Source of the DNA: Lithospermum erythrorhizon
Taxonomy: Eukaryota; Streptophyta; Magnoliopsida; Boraginales; Boraginaceae
Length of the DNA: 64,000 bases
Direction: 5' to 3'
Assembly (NCBI GenBank): GCA_019722365.1
Contig: JADFUC010001373.1
Coordinates: 124,001-188,000, forward strand
Made by a program: the position numbers and the translations under genes. The first letter of the stretch is position 1, and every line of letters begins with the position of its first letter. This document shows, in pieces, positions 62,401-64,000 of the stretch. The notes under the pieces are model-generated. The model did no database searches. It was not told where the DNA came from and saw only the letters and a program-made list of their open reading frames with translations.

Positions 62401-63636
62401 AAACTATTGTCATCTTACTAAGAACAATTGAATAAGAACATACTATGTTAGTTTGTGTTTCTACACTAAACAAACATTGATTAATAATAAATTTGAAGTC
62501 GATGTCAGCTTTTCATCCCTCATCTACTTCTTTCCTGCTTCATCAATGAAAACGTAGAAATAGCTTAACATTTTGATGAATTGGCCTGTGATGTTAAAAA
62601 TACAGAACTAGCAGAACTATCTGGAGAATTTAGACCATATCAAATAAAAATTGTAACTTGAAAGAGTCCCACGATCAAGTTTTTAATAGATATTCACGGC
62701 TAGCAATAATAATACGTTATTAAATTTTTGTACACAGTATTATGAAATGATTCACTTCAGATTTTTCGAGTGTAGCACTGATGTATGCTTATATTTTTCA
62801 GACTACCACTTAATTGTTACTAATCATCACATCTTTTTAAGTTTTGACCCAAAAATTCATAATAGGGCACTATGTTGAGCATTGAGAAATTTTACACTAG
62901 TAAAGTAAGGGTTAACAATGATTCATATCAGTAGTGAATTGCATAGAAATAAAAATTGGTACATAGCAAACTCTCTTGACACCTTTTTTATTTCCTCCAT
63001 TTAGTTAAAACAACAAACACATTCCATTAAACAATACCTATATTCATGAAGAGAGTCGAAAAGACAAAAGACTTTTGGGGTTAAGTAACCCGCATTCATT
63101 GTAGCTTCTTTACTCTCGCGGGTTGACCACAATGCATCTACAAAGATAACCAAGAAAATTATGAAAGGAGTATGTGAATTCTCCATAATAGTCAAGTTAA
63201 ATGCAAATTGTGAGAGTACCAGGTGGTAGACAAGCGGATAAAACCCTGGCAGCAGCCAAACAAAATCTTTTTGCTGCAGATTCAGATGATTCATCTAATT
63301 GTTCCCACATAGAAGTACTTGTTGTTTCAGATATAATTGACTCTGCAGCCTATATCATTAAAAAGTTTCCTTATGTGTAGGCATCTTGAGAGAGAGAGAG
63401 AGTGTGTGTGTGAAATTGTGAATATGGCATGGGAATGAAAATTACTCGACACCTTGGACAATGTAGAATAACATAAGGATAAAATAACAGCATAACATAG
63501 AAAATACCTTCAATGCCGCCCATATTCCAAGCATGTCCACACAATGCAAAAGGTCCGAGTGTAGCCTAGATATTCTCTTCCTAGCAGATTCCACCACTGA
63601 AAGTGGGAAGTCGCACTCATCAACTGAACACATATG
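56451..63636 (-). CDS. DCL2: Dicer-like protein 2 (DCL2), 3' part, 15 exons, 5' end beyond window
   Basis: RNase III enzyme that cuts long dsRNA into 22-nt siRNAs in plant antiviral and transitive silencing (family knowledge). Exons in transcription order: 63636-63508, 63349-63220, 63137-63038, 61998-61803, 61708-61548, 61109-60897, 60790-60564, 60473-60202, 60114-59678, 59589-59486, 59197-59001, 58356-58147, 57902-57492, 57241-56963, 56792-56451 (stop TAA). All junctions are GT-AG and join in frame to ~1,135 codons; the donor at 60896 (GTTCGT) is weak. Domains by residue from the first visible exon: helicase C ~120-239 (VATSILEEGLDV, QSRGRAR), DUF283 ~262-390, PAZ ~477-660, RNase IIIa ~723-890 (LETLGDSFLKYA, DVVEALIG), RNase IIIb ~930-1050 (LEFIGDSVLDF, LGDVIESIAGAI), one dsRBD ~1055-1135. 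The acidic residues of both RNase III sites are present. A single C-terminal dsRBD and exon wording such as GFIRDQPFDPKEW favour DCL2 over DCL1, 3 or 4. About 250 N-terminal residues (DExD ATPase) are outside. No disruption is visible, so it looks functional. Confidence 0.93.
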
Positions 63637-64000
63637 CTACAGAGAGAGTAGAACGGTACAATGTTAATATCCACAAATTGGAGAGGAAATAAATCATATA
63701 GTACCACCATCCCTTCGAACATGTAGAGACTTAAACTTAGGTGAAGCTCCCACAGGAAGGTTGGAAACTTGGTATGTGTCAAGCCAAGGAAGACATTGAA
63801 GAGAGAAGAGTGAGCACAGATGATACTTTATACACGTTTAAGCAACAAGTAATGAGTTTCTATTTTATCGGGGCCTTTTTTCTAGATAAACAAAACTAAA
63901 CAAGCTAATCATGCATACTAGCAGTGTAGAGACCAAATATGTGACAACCAAATGCTAAATATTGGCTGGCATCATAATGAGTTCCTTTATGAAATGACCA
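63637..64000 (-). other. DCL2 upstream intron(s), possibly one unresolved exon
   Basis: The acceptor at 63638-63637 (CTGTAG) opens the first exon I can assign, so this stretch should be mostly intron. DCL2 proteins have a segment between the ATPase and helicase C domains that is not accounted for here. The interval about 63,690-63,790 on the minus strand is open in two frames and could contain part of it, but no frame gives a match I trust. A GA/GT microsatellite (about 63,391-63,412) lies in the next intron. Confidence 0.4.

Noticed and set aside
63510..63782. 90-codon frame overlapping the first DCL2 exon
   Set aside because: It is in a different frame from the exon 63,508-63,636 over their overlap, and the intron acceptor at 63,637-63,638 interrupts it.

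Overview
This window is nuclear DNA from a flowering plant, most likely a eudicot. The evidence is a spliced Dicer-like gene with plant introns, Stowaway MITEs with the plant CTCCCTCC-type terminus, and remnants of plant retrotransposon lineages (Tat-type and chromovirus Ty3/gypsy, Ty1/copia, a TRIM, a Cassandra-like LTR, a LINE). It cannot be placed to genus from the sequence alone. Only one conventional host gene is recognisable. The remaining ~56 kb is a nested, decayed transposable-element landscape, A+T-rich with G+C-richer islands where retrotransposon coding remnants lie.

Layout. 1-8.3 kb: copies of a gypsy-type LTR family around a small, non-coding, copia-like element (about 1.9-4.3 kb), plus a MITE at 5.6 kb. 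8.5-17.4 kb: Stowaway MITEs, a decayed chromovirus 3' end with its LTR starting near 11,952, and a diverged duplication of an AT-rich segment with (AAT)n tracts. 17.9-20.1 kb: a near-complete copy of the LTR family seen at the left edge. 21.4-22.4 kb: the 3' end of a LINE. 24.2-25.8 kb: an ~825-bp tandem duplication at the end of a Tat-lineage Ty3/gypsy element (about 25.5-35.6 kb, minus strand). That element still shows gag, RT, RNase H, a second archaeal-type RNase H and integrase, all broken by stops and frameshifts. 35.9-39.1 kb: a TRIM carrying a Stowaway MITE inside and a 1.7-kb CACTA element in its 3' LTR. 40.8-42.3 kb: a Mutator-like element enclosing a proline-rich reading frame. 42.8-43.3 kb: a foldback MITE with a perfect 9-bp target duplication. 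43.9-49.1 kb: a Ty1/copia element (minus strand) that appears to lack integrase. 51.1-51.3 kb: a Cassandra-like LTR with 5S-rRNA-like sequence. 53.5-55.3 kb: arrays of GACGTCC-like motifs around a hAT BED-finger fragment. 55.8-56.1 kb: a Stowaway MITE.

56,451 to the right edge (minus strand): the 3' three-quarters of a Dicer-like 2 (DCL2) gene. Fifteen exons join in frame to about 1,135 codons covering helicase C, Dicer dimerisation (DUF283), PAZ, RNase IIIa, RNase IIIb and one dsRBD. The N-terminal ATPase part lies beyond the window. DCL2 makes 22-nt siRNAs in antiviral and transitive silencing, so it is the only part of the window with a clear host function.

I found no convincing new multi-gene system. 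The most interesting material is structural: the nested TRIM/MITE/CACTA stack, the ORF-bearing Mutator-like element, the motif arrays around the BED fragment, and the tandem duplication at the Tat element end.
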